A stretch of 64,000 nucleotides of DNA from positions 186,001 to 250,000 of the forward strand of contig JBJMQS010000056.1 of assembly GCA_045802605.1 (NCBI GenBank), read 5' to 3'. Below the pieces are notes generated by a model, which saw only the letters and a list, made by a program, of their open reading frames with translations, was not told the origin of the DNA and ran no database searches. The stretch's first letter is position 1. Each line of letters opens with the position of its first letter. The translations under genes were made by a program, and so were the position numbers. Shown here piece after piece: positions 28,083 to 36,444 of the stretch. Origin of the DNA: JBJMQS01 sp045802605 (GTDB lineage Bacteria > Planctomycetota > Planctomycetia > Gemmatales > Gemmataceae).

Positions 28083-29749
28083 GCACGGCTGAATATACGC
28101 CTCCAGTCGCCGTGCCAGTCCCGGTGCCGCACACCCACGAGCCGGAGACGCGGGTCGATTATTTGAATGTCAACTTTGGCGTGCGTTCGTGGCTTCTCAC
28201 CACCGACCACAAGCGCATCGCGATCATGTACCTCATCGTGATCACGCTCATGTTTTTCCTGGGTGGAGCGTTCGCCGTATTGATTCGCCTCGAGCTCGCC
28301 ACGCCCAAAAGCGACCTCTTCGAAGCCGATACGTTCAATCGCCTATTCACAATGCACGGCATCGTGATGGTGTTCTTCTTTCTGATCCCGGCGATTCCTT
28401 CCACGCTTGGCAATTTCCTCGTGCCGCTGATGATCGGAGCCAAGGACCTCGCCTTTCCGCGGCTCAATCTCGCCAGTTGGTATGTCTACCTCATTGGCGC
28501 GGCCCTCACGCTGTGGGGCATTCTGTCGAGCGGCATCGATACGGGCTGGACCTTTTACGTGCCCTACAGCACCAAGTCTGCCCACACGAGTGTCATGCCG
28601 GTGGCCGTCGGCGTGTTGGTGCTTGGCTTTTCCTCCATCATGACTGCGCTCAATTTCATCGTGACGATTCACACGATGCGCGCCCCGGGCATGACCTGGT
28701 TCCGCATGCCGCTGTTTCTTTGGTCCACGTACGCCACCAGTATTGTCATCATGCTCGGCACGCCGGTGATTTCGATCACGTTGATTCTCGTCGCGGTCGA
28801 ACGCATCCTCGGCACCGGCATCTTCGATCGCCGGCTGGGCGGCGATCCGATTCTGTTTCAGCATCTGTTCTGGTTTTACTCCCACCCGGCGGTCTACATC
28901 ATGATCCTGCCGGCGATGGGCGTGATTAGCGAACTGATCACCGCCTTTAGCCGGAAAACCATTTTCGGCTACCGCTTCGTGGCGTTCGCATCGATGGCGA
29001 TCGCCGTGTTTGGATTTTTGGTGTGGGGCCATCACATGTTTGTCTCCGGCATGTCGCCGTATGCCGGCATGATCTTTTCGCTGTTGAGTTACATTGTCTC
29101 CATCCCTTCAGCAATCAAAGTGTTTAACTGGACGGCAACTCTCTTTCGCGGTTCCGTCTCATGGCAGACGCCGATGCTGTACGCCATCGGCTTCATTGGC
29201 CTATTTGCCATTGGCGGCATGACGGGCTTGGTGCTCGCTGCGATGCCAGTGGATGTGCATGTCACCGACACGTATTTCGTGGTGGCTCACTTCCACTACA
29301 TCATGGTCGGCGGCACGATTCTGGCGTACCTCGGCGGGCTGCATTACTGGTGGCCCAAGATCACGGGCCGGATGTATCCCGAAGGTTGGGCCAAAGCGGC
29401 GGCACTAATTATTTTTGTGGGCTTCAATCTGACGTTTTTCCCCCAGTTCATCGTGGGTTATCAGGGCATGCCACGTCGGGTGGCGGAGTATGCTCCGGAG
29501 TTCCAGGTGCTCAATGTCATGTCCACGGCCGGCGCATCGATTCTCGGGTTCGGATTCTTGCTGCCGTTTGGCTACTTGTTCTGGTCGCTGCGCTATGCGA
29601 AAGCCGCCGGGCCTAACCCGTTCGGCGCGACGGGGCTCGAGTGGCAGACAGAATCGCCGCCGCCGCCGCACAATTTTGAAGTCACGCCGACTGTGACGTT
29701 GCCGCCGTATCAGTACAGGATCGCACCCGAATCGACGGAGGCGGCATGA
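28079..29749 (+). CDS. coxA: Cytochrome c oxidase subunit I (A2-type)
   Basis: 556 residues with twelve or more TM helices. Heme and CuB His ligands are visible: FTMHGIVMVFFF, FYSHPAVYIMILP (the CuB His with the cross-linked Tyr four residues on), WGHHMF and HFHYIMVGG. The Glu of the D channel seen in A1 oxidases (HPEVY) is replaced by the YS pair of YSHPAVY, which places it in the A2 class. It reduces oxygen to water and pumps protons. It overlaps coxB and coxC by four bases each, so translation is coupled. Confidence 0.97.
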   Translation: MSTAEYTPPVAVPVPVPHTHEPETRVDYLNVNFGVRSWLLTTDHKRIAIMYLIVITLMFFLGGAFAVLIRLELATPKSDLFEADTFNRLFTMHGIVMVFFFLIPAIPSTLGNFLVPLMIGAKDLAFPRLNLASWYVYLIGAALTLWGILSSGIDTGWTFYVPYSTKSAHTSVMPVAVGVLVLGFSSIMTALNFIVTIHTMRAPGMTWFRMPLFLWSTYATSIVIMLGTPVISITLILVAVERILGTGIFDRRLGGDPILFQHLFWFYSHPAVYIMILPAMGVISELITAFSRKTIFGYRFVAFASMAIAVFGFLVWGHHMFVSGMSPYAGMIFSLLSYIVSIPSAIKVFNWTATLFRGSVSWQTPMLYAIGFIGLFAIGGMTGLVLAAMPVDVHVTDTYFVVAHFHYIMVGGTILAYLGGLHYWWPKITGRMYPEGWAKAAALIIFVGFNLTFFPQFIVGYQGMPRRVAEYAPEFQVLNVMSTAGASILGFGFLLPFGYLFWSLRYAKAAGPNPFGATGLEWQTESPPPPHNFEVTPTVTLPPYQYRIAPESTEAA

Positions 29750-30441
29750 GCGTCGCGCATGACACGCCGTCGGTCCCATTGGCGCATCACTTCGCCACGC
29801 CGGAGCAGCAACACCACGCCGCCCTGCTCGGAATGTGGGTATTCTTGATCACCGAGGTGTTGCTCTTCGGCGGCGTATTTCTCGGCTATGCGATCTACCG
29901 TGGTCCCGCTCATGAAGGTTTCACGGCCGCTAGCGAAGATCTCGGGCAAACGGTCATGGGGCACGAACATATTCCGCTCTTGGGTGGCATCAACACCATC
30001 ATCCTGCTCGGGTCTAGCTTCACCATGGCACTTGCCGTGCGTGCCGGGCAGATCGGTTCGCGGCAGGGCATGGTCCGCAATCTGTCGCTGACGATGCTGT
30101 TGGGAACAATTTTTCTCGGCATAAAGGCCTACGAATACTGGCACCACTATGCCACGAGCACAATCCCCGGCTGGAAGTTCGATGACACTGAGTGGGTCCA
30201 TCTGGGCGTGAACCCGCGGCAGGTCGAGCTATTCTTCGTCTTCTATTTCGTGCTGACCGGTCTGCACGCATTGCACATGCTCATCGGTATGACCGTGCTC
30301 GGCGTGATGCTGACCAAGGCGTCTCGCGGCCGGTTCTCCGCGGCCTACTACACGCCGGTCGAATTGGCCGGGCTGTATTGGCACTTCGTCGATGTTGTGT
30401 GGATTTTCCTATTCCCGCTTTTGTACCTCATTCGGCACTGA
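29746..30441 (+). CDS. coxC: Cytochrome c oxidase subunit III
   Basis: 231 residues with about five to six TM helices. Family blocks are MWVFLITEVLLFGGVFLGY, the lipid-binding Glu region, FFVFYFVLTGLHALHMLIG and YWHFVDVVWIFLFPLLYLI at the C terminus. GGAGGCGGC precedes the start, which overlaps coxA. Confidence 0.96.
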   Translation: MSVAHDTPSVPLAHHFATPEQQHHAALLGMWVFLITEVLLFGGVFLGYAIYRGPAHEGFTAASEDLGQTVMGHEHIPLLGGINTIILLGSSFTMALAVRAGQIGSRQGMVRNLSLTMLLGTIFLGIKAYEYWHHYATSTIPGWKFDDTEWVHLGVNPRQVELFFVFYFVLTGLHALHMLIGMTVLGVMLTKASRGRFSAAYYTPVELAGLYWHFVDVVWIFLFPLLYLIRH

Positions 30442-30445
30442 GAAT

Positions 30446-30742
30446 ATGAGCACGCATCACGTCACCACCGTCCGCACTTACACGACGATTTTCGTGATCC
30501 TGGTTGGGCTCACCGTGCTGACCGCGGTCACCGCGGTGCAACCACTAGGCCAGTGGCACACGCCGGTCGCGCTAGGCATCGCGTTCGCGAAGGCGGCCCT
30601 GGTGTTTCTGTTCTTCATGCACTTGTTGCACAGTCCAAAATTGATCTGGCTGGTCGCCGGCGGGACGCTGGTGTGGTTGGTAATTCTCTTCGTGCTGACC
30701 TGGGCCGACTACTACGCGCGCGGCATCATCGAATTCCGGTAG
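30446..30742 (+). CDS. coxD: Cytochrome c oxidase subunit IV family protein
   Basis: 98 residues, three TM helices, four bases after coxC. The pattern (TYTTIFVILVGLTVLTAVTA, then a helix with ALVFLFFMHLLHSPKLIWLV and a final TWADYYARG) is the prokaryotic subunit IV family, a small stabilising subunit. It is the last gene of the respiratory operon, whose transcript probably ends in the palindrome right after the stop. Confidence 0.93.
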   Translation: MSTHHVTTVRTYTTIFVILVGLTVLTAVTAVQPLGQWHTPVALGIAFAKAALVFLFFMHLLHSPKLIWLVAGGTLVWLVILFVLTWADYYARGIIEFR

Positions 30743-30806
30743 GAGCTAACCACAGAGGCACAGAGACACAGAGAAGAGTTTTTCTCTGTGTCTCTGTGGT
30801 TAGCTC
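30743..30806. repeat. Palindromic element, family I, copy 1; probable bidirectional terminator
   Basis: GAGCTAACCACAGAG at 30743 and CTCTGTGGTTAGCTC ending at 30806 pair; the inner parts pair as well, except for an extra eight-base GCACAGAG unit in the first arm. A short T run lies at the centre. It lies between convergent coxD and suhB. The suhB stop (30800-30802) is inside it. It is related to 32200-32266. Confidence 0.93.
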
Positions 30807-31588
30807 TTAAATTCGAATTGCATACCGGTGTGGATAGCCACGCTCGCCGCGAGCAACTCGCTGCCGCTCTCATTAAAGTTTTCATCCCGAAATCGGCTCA
30901 CGACGCCGCCCGCTTCGCGGACTAACACGACTCCCGCGGCGATGTCCCAGATCTTGTTGCCCAGGGCGAAGAACGCATCGAACCGTCCGGCCGCGACGTA
31001 AGCCAAGTTCAGCGCGGAAGACCCCGTGCGCCGCAAGCCGCGGCATTGCTCCGTGAAGTGGGCCCACCAGCGAAGTTGCTCTTCGTGGCCGCCGGGGTCC
31101 GCCGGAAAGCCCACCGCAAGCAACGCGTCTTCCAACTTGGAAGTTTCGCTCACGTGAAGCCGTCGCTCACCAAGCCATGCGCCGCGGCCCGTCGCCGCCC
31201 AAAACATTTCATCGTGCCGCGGATCATAGACCACCCCGAGCACTTGTTCACTGTCGGCCCACAAGCCAATCGACACGCAGTAGAGCGGCAGGTCGTGAAT
31301 GTAGTTGGTGGTGCCGTCGATCGGATCGACAATCCAGGTCGGCGGATCGCCCGGCTTGAGCTGCTGCCCGGCCGGTCCTTCTTCACCCAGGAAATGAAAC
31401 TGCGGAAATTGCTTGGCGAGGATGCCGCGAATGAGTTGTTGAGCCGCTTCATCCGCATCCGTGACCAAGTCGGCCCGGCCCTTCGCGCGAACCGACATCT
31501 TCGAGCGGTACTCGGCCAAGAGCGCGCCGGCCTGGCGGGCGGCGTCTTGGGCGGCGGTCAAACATTGGTCGAGGTCGCCTGGCGTCAT
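30800..31588 (-). CDS. suhB: Inositol-1-monophosphatase family protein
   Basis: 262 residues from ATG 31588. The metal-binding signature includes GEE (about 69-70), DPIDGTTNY (88-96) and the C-terminal WDIAAG. It removes phosphate from inositol-1-phosphate or a related sugar phosphate; the family also has fructose-1,6-bisphosphatase and PAP phosphatase members, so the substrate is not certain. Its stop codon lies in a family I palindrome. It starts ten bases after the Pro-rich protein gene upstream on the same strand. Confidence 0.93.
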   Translation of the reverse strand: MTPGDLDQCLTAAQDAARQAGALLAEYRSKMSVRAKGRADLVTDADEAAQQLIRGILAKQFPQFHFLGEEGPAGQQLKPGDPPTWIVDPIDGTTNYIHDLPLYCVSIGLWADSEQVLGVVYDPRHDEMFWAATGRGAWLGERRLHVSETSKLEDALLAVGFPADPGGHEEQLRWWAHFTEQCRGLRRTGSSALNLAYVAAGRFDAFFALGNKIWDIAAGVVLVREAGGVVSRFRDENFNESGSELLAASVAIHTGMQFEFKS

Positions 31589-31598
31589 CAAGCCCAGG

Positions 31599-32135
31599 CT
31601 ATCGAGGAATGGCCAACACGGGAACCCGCTTTCGCTGGGCTCTCTCGTGCAGCAGCACCTCGCACGCCTCACTGGCGATCTGATCGAGCCGGCGCTGAAT
31701 CAACAATAATTGCGTGACCCGATCGGCGGCGTCGGGCTCCGGAAACGGCGGCAACGTGTCGAGTGCCTCGGCGATGCGATTCTCGTCCGGAAGCGGCATT
31801 TGAGGCAATGGCGGAGGAGTGGCTGCGACAGGTGAGGACACCGCATCTCCGAAATCCAAGAAGGCTGGATCTTCATCTGCAAAAAACGGTGGCGGAATCT
31901 CTTCATCCAATGTCCTCACCAACTGCGCTACCGGCGGTGGGACGACTGGCTGCGGTATCTCGATGATCGGCACCGATTCGAAAACTGGCTCGCTAATCTG
32001 AATGAGCGGCGATGGCGGCGGAGCAATGGGAGCGGCGACCGATTCAAAGGCCGGCTGTACCGCCGGCGTTTGGGCCGCTGCCGCCCGGGCGGGCCGGCGT
32101 TGCGAAGCGGGACGTTGTCGAAGCCATTGCAGCAT
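31599..32135 (-). CDS. Hypothetical Pro-rich acidic protein
   Basis: 178 residues from ATG 32135, with GGAGGCGATC upstream. A basic N terminus (MLQWLRQRPASQRRPARAAA) is followed by about 100 residues rich in Pro, Ala, Glu and Ile, with repeated 'PVFESVPIIEIPQPVVPPP'-like runs, probably disordered. A C-terminal helix (RVTQLLLIQRRLDQIASEAC) follows. No signal or TM. Ten bases before suhB in a likely two-gene operon. Function unknown. Confidence 0.65.
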   Translation of the reverse strand: MLQWLRQRPASQRRPARAAAAQTPAVQPAFESVAAPIAPPPSPLIQISEPVFESVPIIEIPQPVVPPPVAQLVRTLDEEIPPPFFADEDPAFLDFGDAVSSPVAATPPPLPQMPLPDENRIAEALDTLPPFPEPDAADRVTQLLLIQRRLDQIASEACEVLLHERAQRKRVPVLAIPR

Positions 32136-32199
32136 GATCGCCTCCGTGCGAAAGATGCCGCTAACGTACCCAGCGAGCATGAATGCCGTCAATAAGAGT

Positions 32200-32266
32200 T
32201 AACCACAGAGACACAGAGAGCACAGAGAAAAGACATTTCTCTGTGCTCTCTGTGTCTCTGTGGTTA
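32200..32266. repeat. Palindromic element, family I, copy 2
   Basis: Perfect 31-base arms (32200-32230 and 32236-32266) around a five-base loop. The arm starts TAACCACAGAGACACAGAG. It begins 10 bases downstream of the mutL stop and lies before the Pro-rich gene on the same strand; it could terminate mutL transcripts. Confidence 0.97.
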
Positions 32267-32275
32267 GTCCTCTTC

Positions 32276-34081
32276 TCAAGTTCGCCGGAACTGCTTATCC
32301 AATTCCTTCCTCGTAAACACCAGCGACGTTGGCCGGCCATGCGGGCAATGATGGGTGTTCTCCGCCAATTCGCGCTGGGCGATGAGCGATGCGATCTCCT
32401 CCGCGGTGAGCCGGTCGCCCGCTTTCACCGCCGCCCGGCACGCCATCGTGGCGAGCAGATGTTCCAGCAACTGATCGCGCGTCGGCGGCCGATCTTTGGC
32501 CATGAGACGATCGACCACGTCTTTGAATAAGTCGGCCGGCGCGACACGTTCAAGAATCGCCGGATAGCTGGCGAGCAGCACGGTGCCGCCGCCAAAGTCC
32601 GCAACCTCCAGCCCCAGCTCGGCCAGATCGCTTTTCGATTCGAGTACCCGGGCGCTTTGGTCGGCGGTCAACTCAATCGGCTCCGGGATTAACAGCCGCT
32701 GGCGTTCGAGTTCACCCTGCGCCAAACGACGCCGCAGTTGCTCGAAAAGGATTCGCTCGTGCAGAGCATGCTGATCGATGACCAGCATTCCCTCCGATGT
32801 TTCCACTACGAGATAAGCATCGTGCAACTGAATCGCGCGCGGCTCACTCAGCGGCAGCGGCGGCGCCAGCGTGGCCGGCGGCGATTCCCACGGCAGTCGC
32901 TCGCGTCCCGGTTCTGTCTCGTTCGCCGGGTGCGACACTGGCGGAAATCCCAATCCCCGAGTGGGGCCGAGGTTCTGGCCCCCGTCGCTTGCGCGTCCGG
33001 CTAACGCAGAGGGAGCCGCTAAACTTGGCTGCCCCCGCGGCACGATCACCGGCCAACCGGCAGGCTCGGGCAGGACCAAGCGCGGCGTCAGGTCCGCTTT
33101 GCGCAAGCGTTCGCGCACAGCAGTCAGCACCAGATGGTACAGCGTGCTCGACTCGCGGAATCGCACCTCGGCCTTCGTCGGGTGGACATTGACATCCACC
33201 TGATCGGCCGGCAAGTCCACGAACAGAAATGCAACGGCGTATCGCCCGGTTAGCAGCAACCCACGGTAGCCTTCTTGCAGCGCATGCCCCAGGCTGCGAT
33301 CGCGAATCCATCGGCCATTCACAAACAGATATTGCAGCTTCGGGTTGCCGCGATCGCACGCCGGGTCGGCGACGAAGCCCGTGAGCCGGGTCGGGCCTTG
33401 GCTCGCTTCCAACTCATATAGCGAATTGGACACATCCGAACCGAAGTAAAGACCGATGCGATCGCGCAAGCTCGCGCTGCCCGGCACCTCGACGACCAGC
33501 TTGCCATTGTGCCGGAGCACGATGTGCAACCCTGATTTCGCCAGTGCGAGCCGTGTTACCGTCTCGGCGATGTGTCCGACTTCGGTCGCTATTTGCTTGA
33601 GGAATTTCCGACGCACCGGGGTGTTGAAGAACAGGTGCCGGACTTCAATGCGAGTTCCGAAGCCGCCGTTCCAGGGCTTGGTCGCGGAGAGTTCGCCGCC
33701 GTCGCAGGTCAGCTCGGCTCCGACCACGCGGTCTCGGGTGCGCGATTGCAGCCGGACGCGGGACACACCGCCGATCGACGCCAGCGCTTCGCCGCGAAAG
33801 CCAAGCGTGCCGACGCGAAAAAGATCGTCGGCCGTCTCAAGTTTGCTGGTGGCATGGCTCGCAAAGGCGAGCGGCAAATCCTCGGGCTCAATGCCCGCGC
33901 CATCGTCAATGACACGAATCGTCTCCGCGCCGCCCTGCTCCAACTCGATCTCAACGCGGGTCGCCCCAGCATCGATCGCGTTTTCGAGCAGTTCCTTGAC
34001 CACGCTCGCCGGCCGCTCAATGACCTCGCCCGCGGCAATCTTGGTGACGACATTTGGCGGCAACTGACGAATGCGCGGCAA
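32276..34081 (-). CDS. mutL: DNA mismatch repair protein MutL
   Basis: 601 residues. The N-terminal GHKL ATPase has ELLENAIDAGAT, the DDGAGIEPEDL loop and GTLGFRGEALASI. The C-terminal dimerisation/endonuclease domain has the metal motif DQHALHERILFE (DQHA-x2-E-x4-E) and the final CPHGRP block. This is the nicking type of MutL, used where no MutH exists. The start is a TTG at 34081 with AAGGA seven bases upstream, giving LPRIRQLPPNVVTKIAAGEV. A Pro-rich linker of about 80 residues joins the halves. Confidence 0.96.
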   Translation of the reverse strand: MPRIRQLPPNVVTKIAAGEVIERPASVVKELLENAIDAGATRVEIELEQGGAETIRVIDDGAGIEPEDLPLAFASHATSKLETADDLFRVGTLGFRGEALASIGGVSRVRLQSRTRDRVVGAELTCDGGELSATKPWNGGFGTRIEVRHLFFNTPVRRKFLKQIATEVGHIAETVTRLALAKSGLHIVLRHNGKLVVEVPGSASLRDRIGLYFGSDVSNSLYELEASQGPTRLTGFVADPACDRGNPKLQYLFVNGRWIRDRSLGHALQEGYRGLLLTGRYAVAFLFVDLPADQVDVNVHPTKAEVRFRESSTLYHLVLTAVRERLRKADLTPRLVLPEPAGWPVIVPRGQPSLAAPSALAGRASDGGQNLGPTRGLGFPPVSHPANETEPGRERLPWESPPATLAPPLPLSEPRAIQLHDAYLVVETSEGMLVIDQHALHERILFEQLRRRLAQGELERQRLLIPEPIELTADQSARVLESKSDLAELGLEVADFGGGTVLLASYPAILERVAPADLFKDVVDRLMAKDRPPTRDQLLEHLLATMACRAAVKAGDRLTAEEIASLIAQRELAENTHHCPHGRPTSLVFTRKELDKQFRRT

Positions 34082-34189
34082 CGGATTTTCCTTGCAAAAT
34101 CGGCGTGTCCGGTGATTTTACGAATCGGCTTGTCCACCTTCGATGATCTGGCCACAATGTGCGCGGCAATTCCATTCGGAGGCTCAGAC

Positions 34190-34546
34190 ATGTTTGCCGG
34201 ACTTATTGCATCGATGATGGTTCTGCCCAGTCCTCCCACTACACATGTTTTGAGCGGGCAAGTTGAAAATGGAATTTATGTCCTGCGTCCGGACCCGAAC
34301 GTGCGTTATTCAATGATCGTCGTGCCGGCCGACCCATTTGTGGAGCGGCCGAGCGATCGCGACGCTGAAGTCGCACGGCAGAAGCTAATCTCCACGTTAG
34401 AGCTTTCGCAACAGAAGGAAGAAGATTTGATTCTCTACCTAAAACCCTATCTGGGACCAGCGGATGCGAAACTACTTGCTGAAATTGAATCCCTCCGTCG
34501 CGAAATCGAAGAGCTCAAAAAGAAATTGAATGAAAAGTCGAAATAG
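34190..34546 (+). CDS. Hypothetical protein with C-terminal coiled coil
   Basis: 118 residues from ATG 34190, with GGAGG seven bases upstream; upstream in-frame sequence is antisense to mutL. The N-terminal half is Pro/Val-rich without a clear signal, and the last 40 residues form a charged helix (LLAEIESLRREIEELKKKLN). No family recognised. It diverges from mutL and converges with the VapB-like gene. Confidence 0.6.
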   Translation: MFAGLIASMMVLPSPPTTHVLSGQVENGIYVLRPDPNVRYSMIVVPADPFVERPSDRDAEVARQKLISTLELSQQKEEDLILYLKPYLGPADAKLLAEIESLRREIEELKKKLNEKSK

Positions 34547-34568
34547 TATGCAACAAAACCAGCATGGT

Positions 34569-34775
34569 TCACTGCGGTTCAATGACTGAACGCTGACGTG
34601 GCGGCAATGTCAGATCGGGCATTGTGCCCCCAGCCGCTGCGAGCCGCGCTTGGGCGGTTCGCAATCGGACCTCTCGCTCCAATAGACGTCGAACAAGCTC
34701 GGCTGGGTCATGAATATTCGTGGCCTGCTCGGCAGCTCGGATAACCGCTTCATCGATCTCGATAGTGATGCTCAT
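34569..34775 (-). CDS. Orphan VapB-like antitoxin
   Basis: 68 residues from ATG 34775. The start MSITIEIDEAVIRAAEQATN resembles the beta-strand/helix DNA-binding half of VapB/ribbon-helix-helix antitoxins, followed by helix LVRRLLEREVRLRTAQARL and a Pro-rich tail. No PIN-domain toxin follows: the next bases are the end of a plus-strand gene. It may be a remnant or act alone. The start of the frame at 34847 is less likely, since it abuts the stop of the NtrC-type gene. Confidence 0.6.
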   Translation of the reverse strand: MSITIEIDEAVIRAAEQATNIHDPAELVRRLLEREVRLRTAQARLAAAGGTMPDLTLPPRQRSVIEPQ

Positions 34776-34847
34776 GTGATCATGATACCGCGGCCTGATA
34801 TTGACTGCTACCTGTGACGAACCGAGCAATCGCTCAATCCGCCACAC

Positions 34848-36362
34848 CTAAACCTCCCAGCCCCACTTCTTCATCTTCTGCGACAGCAGCGACGGCTTGA
34901 TGCCCATCGCGGCGGCCGCGCCTTCGAGTGACTTGTGCTCTTCGAGGGCCGCCTTCACTTTGTCTTGCAGCTTCCAATCCTGGATGTTGCGGTAGAGCGT
35001 GCGTTCGCCGATGCCGAGCACTCGGGCGGCTTCTTCGCGGTTGCCGTTTGCTCGGGCCAGCGCCTGTTGGATGTAGTAACGCTCGACCTCCCAGAGCGGC
35101 CGGCCGATCATGGCGTCGCCGCTTGAGGTTGTCGGCGCCGGCGGCAAGGCGTGCGTCGCCGTGAGGATCGACTGGTCGGGCATATCATCCGCGCCCAGCT
35201 CGCAATCGTAATCGAGCACCACCATGCTCTCGATCGTGTTCTTGAGTTCACGCACGTTGCCGGGCCATGTGTAGTTCTTGAACGCCCGATGCACCGGCCC
35301 CGAAATGGTTTTCACTCGCTTGCCGTGCCGTGCGTTGAACTCCTGAATGAACCGCTCGCACAGAAGCGGGATGTCGTCGATCCGCTCGCGCAACGGCGGC
35401 AACGTCACCGTCACGACTTTGAGACGATAGTAAAGGTCCTGACGGAACTTGCCCGCCTTCACTTCCGCATCCAGATCGCGGTGGGTCGCGGCAATTAGGC
35501 GCACGTTGACTTTGATCGCTTCGTTGGACCCAATGCGGACGATCTCGCCATTCTCCAACACTCGCAAAAGCTTCGGCTGCAGCGAGAGCGGCATATCGCC
35601 GACTTCGTCGAGGAACAGGGTGCCGCCATTTGCATACTCGAACCGGCCCTGGCGCACTTTGTCCGCACCCGTGAAAGCGCCACGCTCGTGGCCGAATAAC
35701 TCGTCGTCAAGCAGATTCTCATTGAGCGCGGTGCAGTTGAGTGCGACGAACGGCTTGTTCTTGCGCGGCGAGTTGGTGTGGATGGCTTTGGCAATCAATT
35801 CCTTGCCGGTGCCAGTCTCGCCAAGGACTAAAACGGGGGTGCTGGTCGCCGCCACGGCTTTCAGTCGGCCCAGGGCCTCGTGCATGCGCGATGAGTTGCC
35901 GATGAGTCCTTCAAAGCCGAAGCGTTCGTTGAGTTGTTGTTGCAGTGACCGGGTGAGCCGGCGTTCGCTGACGCGTTCGGCAGAGCGTTTGACCAACGCG
36001 CGCAATTCGCCGAGGTCGATTGGCTTGGGCAGATAATATGCCGCGCCTTCGGCCACCGCCGCGGCCGCCGACTTGAAGTCGCCGTAGCCGGTGATGACGA
36101 CGACCTCTGCCTCGGGTTGCTCGGCCTTCACCTTGCGGACGATGGCTAGCCCGTCGAGATCGCCCATCTTGAGGTCAGTCAGCACGACGTCGAATTCGCC
36201 GCCATCCAAAGCCTTCGCGCCGGCCTTGCCGCTGGTCGCCACGGTGCAGGAATAGCCGACGGATTCGAGCGCCTCCGCGACCGTTTCCGCGTGGGCCACC
36301 TCATCGTCGATGACCAGAACGTGCAATCGTTCGTCGGCGTTATCCGAAGCAGATTTGGGCAT
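34848..36362 (-). CDS. NtrC-family sigma-54-dependent response regulator
   Basis: 504 residues. Receiver domain 1-130 with the acidic pocket and phosphorylation site Asp in VLTDLKMGD. AAA+ domain about 150-390 with Walker A GETGTGKE, the sigma-54 contact loop GAFTGA and a Walker B region (TLFLDEVGDMPL). The C terminus has a Fis-type HTH (NREEAARVLGIGERTLYRNI) and then a second HTH-like unit (SLEGAAAAMGIKPSLLSQKM). It activates sigma-54 promoters when phosphorylated; its kinase is not adjacent and its targets are unknown. Confidence 0.94.
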   Translation of the reverse strand: MPKSASDNADERLHVLVIDDEVAHAETVAEALESVGYSCTVATSGKAGAKALDGGEFDVVLTDLKMGDLDGLAIVRKVKAEQPEAEVVVITGYGDFKSAAAAVAEGAAYYLPKPIDLGELRALVKRSAERVSERRLTRSLQQQLNERFGFEGLIGNSSRMHEALGRLKAVAATSTPVLVLGETGTGKELIAKAIHTNSPRKNKPFVALNCTALNENLLDDELFGHERGAFTGADKVRQGRFEYANGGTLFLDEVGDMPLSLQPKLLRVLENGEIVRIGSNEAIKVNVRLIAATHRDLDAEVKAGKFRQDLYYRLKVVTVTLPPLRERIDDIPLLCERFIQEFNARHGKRVKTISGPVHRAFKNYTWPGNVRELKNTIESMVVLDYDCELGADDMPDQSILTATHALPPAPTTSSGDAMIGRPLWEVERYYIQQALARANGNREEAARVLGIGERTLYRNIQDWKLQDKVKAALEEHKSLEGAAAAMGIKPSLLSQKMKKWGWEV

Positions 36363-36410
36363 AGTCCAAGTTTAGGTTAGCGGCGTCAGAGTTGAAGATA
36401 GGGATTCGAC

Positions 36411-36444
36411 GTACGGTGGGCACCCAAAGCCGTGCTCACCCTAC
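36411..36444. repeat. Palindromic element, family IV, short copy
   Basis: GTACGGTGGGCAC and GTGCTCACCCTAC pair with two mismatches around CCAAAGCC. It matches one arm of the 21930-22010 element. The stop of the large PQQ protein (36444-36446) adjoins it, and it separates that gene from the NtrC-type regulator. Confidence 0.8.

Noticed and set aside
30743..32266. CACAGAGACACAGAG repeats as a CRISPR array
   Set aside because: There are only two copies, 1.4 kb apart, each a palindrome without spacers, and no cas genes nearby.
34569..34847. Complete VapBC toxin-antitoxin module
   Set aside because: Only the antitoxin-like gene is present; no PIN-domain frame on either strand next to it.
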